This document shows, piece after piece, positions 6,082 to 6,795 of a stretch of 6,795 nucleotides of DNA. The stretch's first letter is position 1, and the number at the start of each line of letters is the position of its first letter. This stretch comes from a bacterium. Lineage in GTDB: Bacteria; Thermosulfidibacterota; Thermosulfidibacteria; Thermosulfidibacterales; JALWSI01. The DNA lies in NCBI GenBank assembly GCA_027080315.1, contig JALWSI010000012.1, positions 1 to 6,795 of the forward strand, given 5' to 3'. A program made the translations under genes and the position numbers. The notes beneath the pieces were generated by a model, which was not told where the DNA came from, did no database searches, and was given only the letters and a program-made list of their open reading frames with translations.

Positions 6082-6795
6082 TAGAGAGAGTTCTTCAGGG
6101 AGACAGACGAGCCGCCGCCAGGGTGATGAGATGGGTTGAAGACGATCTACCCGAGGCACGGGAGGTGTTAAAGGCCATCTATCCTCACTGCGGAAGGGCC
6201 TACGTGATTGGCATAACCGGCCCACCAGGAGGGGGAAAGAGCACCTTGGTGGACCAGCTAATTGAGGCATTCTGTAAAAGGGGAAACACCGTTGGGGTTG
6301 TGGCAATAGACCCCACCAGCCCATTCTCAGGAGGAGCCATCCTGGGAGACAGGATCCGCATGCAGAGGCACAGCGGAGACGAGAGGGTGTTTGTGAAGAG
6401 CCTCGCCACAAGAGGACACCTTGGGGGTCTCTCAAAGTCCACCGACGATGTGATCCAGGTGATGGATGCAATGGGGAAAGACGTGATCCTCGTTGAGACA
6501 GTTGGAGTGGGACAGGACGAGGTGGATATTGTGAAGACAGCAGACACCACCGTCGTGGTGACGGTACCGGGCCTCGGAGACGACATCCAGCACATCAAAG
6601 CAGGGGTACTGGAGATAGGTGACGTCTTTGTTGTAAACAAAGGGGACCGACCCGACGCAGACAGAACCCAAAGGGATCTTGAAATCATGCTTGAGATGAG
6701 CGCCCCCAGACCAGACAACTGGAAGCCCAAGATCGTTCGTACAGTGGCCTACAAGGGAGAAGGCATAGAGGACCTTGTGGACGCCATAATGGAAC
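6072..6795 (+). CDS. meaB: MeaB/ArgK-type G-protein chaperone of B12-dependent mutase (3' end missing)
   Basis: G3E-family GTPase that gates delivery and release of adenosylcobalamin and protects the mutase from inactivation. The frame is open from the ATG to the window edge, giving 241 residues of an expected 300-330. Motifs: Walker A GPPGGGKS (50-57), DPTSPFSGGAILGDRIRM (80-97, the switch/Mg-binding region), VETVGVGQDEVD (141-152, G3 and the conserved ETVGVGQ), and NKGD (189-192, guanine specificity). The start overlaps the crotonase end by ten bases. The N-terminal helix MGIIERVLQGDRRAAARVMR is standard for the family, supporting this start. The C-terminal dimerisation arm lies outside the window. 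It is probably specific for the mutase in this operon; in IcmF-type isobutyryl-CoA mutases the same G domain is fused to the enzyme, whereas here it is separate. Confidence 0.95.
   Translation, partial: MGIIERVLQGDRRAAARVMRWVEDDLPEAREVLKAIYPHCGRAYVIGITGPPGGGKSTLVDQLIEAFCKRGNTVGVVAIDPTSPFSGGAILGDRIRMQRHSGDERVFVKSLATRGHLGGLSKSTDDVIQVMDAMGKDVILVETVGVGQDEVDIVKTADTTVVVTVPGLGDDIQHIKAGVLEIGDVFVVNKGDRPDADRTQRDLEIMLEMSAPRPDNWKPKIVRTVAYKGEGIEDLVDAIME

Noticed and set aside
6206-6235. GPPGGGKS (Gly54 instead of the commoner Ala) as a defective P-loop in MeaB
   Set aside because: It still satisfies GxxGxGK[ST]; the change is conservative and all other GTPase motifs are intact.
5881-6730. Long open frames on the minus strand opposite the crotonase and meaB
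   Set aside because: They lie antisense to well-supported genes with family motifs, show no recognisable domains, and arise from the codon bias of the + strand genes.

Overview
The window is a dense, one-directional (+ strand) catabolic operon: eight genes with almost no non-coding sequence, and genes cut by both window edges. In order it encodes an acyl-CoA dehydrogenase (5' end missing), a CobO-type corrinoid adenosyltransferase, the large (substrate-binding) subunit of a coenzyme-B12-dependent acyl-CoA mutase, the A and B subunits of a glutaconate-CoA-transferase/IpdAB-like enzyme, the small (B12-binding) subunit of the mutase, a crotonase-fold (enoyl-CoA hydratase-like) protein, and a MeaB/ArgK-type G-protein chaperone (3' end missing). 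Neighbouring genes overlap or lie 1 to 78 bases apart, and most have strong purine-rich ribosome binding sites. No RNA gene, mobile element, repeat, CRISPR array or convincing terminator was seen.

The genes form a self-contained B12 mutase module. CobO makes adenosylcobalamin, the large and small subunits form the holoenzyme, and MeaB guards cofactor loading and exchange. The dehydrogenase, the CoA-transferase-like pair and the crotonase would process acyl-CoA substrates or products around the mutase. Automatic annotation would probably say 'methylmalonyl-CoA mutase, glutaconate CoA-transferase, enoyl-CoA hydratase', but the active-site residues argue against all three names. The mutase has Phe85 and Gln203 where methylmalonyl-CoA mutase has Tyr89 and Arg207; this is the isobutyryl-CoA mutase pair. 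The B subunit of the transferase-like enzyme has Thr53 where glutaconate CoA-transferase has its catalytic Glu54, a loss shared with the ring-opening hydrolase IpdAB. The crotonase has Asp131 and Gly151 where hydratases have their two catalytic glutamates, and it stops about 16 residues short of the usual C-terminus.

My reading is a pathway that rearranges the carbon skeleton of a non-carboxylated branched acyl-CoA (isobutyryl-CoA/butyryl-CoA or a bulkier relative), possibly downstream of a hydrolytic C-C or ring cleavage. The substrate is not known from the sequence.

The host is probably an anaerobic or syntrophic fatty-acid-degrading prokaryote. GC content is moderate, the arginine codons AGA/AGG outnumber CGN in the gene I counted, and Shine-Dalgarno sites are clear. 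These fit Desulfobacterota or several thermophilic anaerobic lineages, but the window cannot settle taxonomy, and an archaeal host is not excluded.
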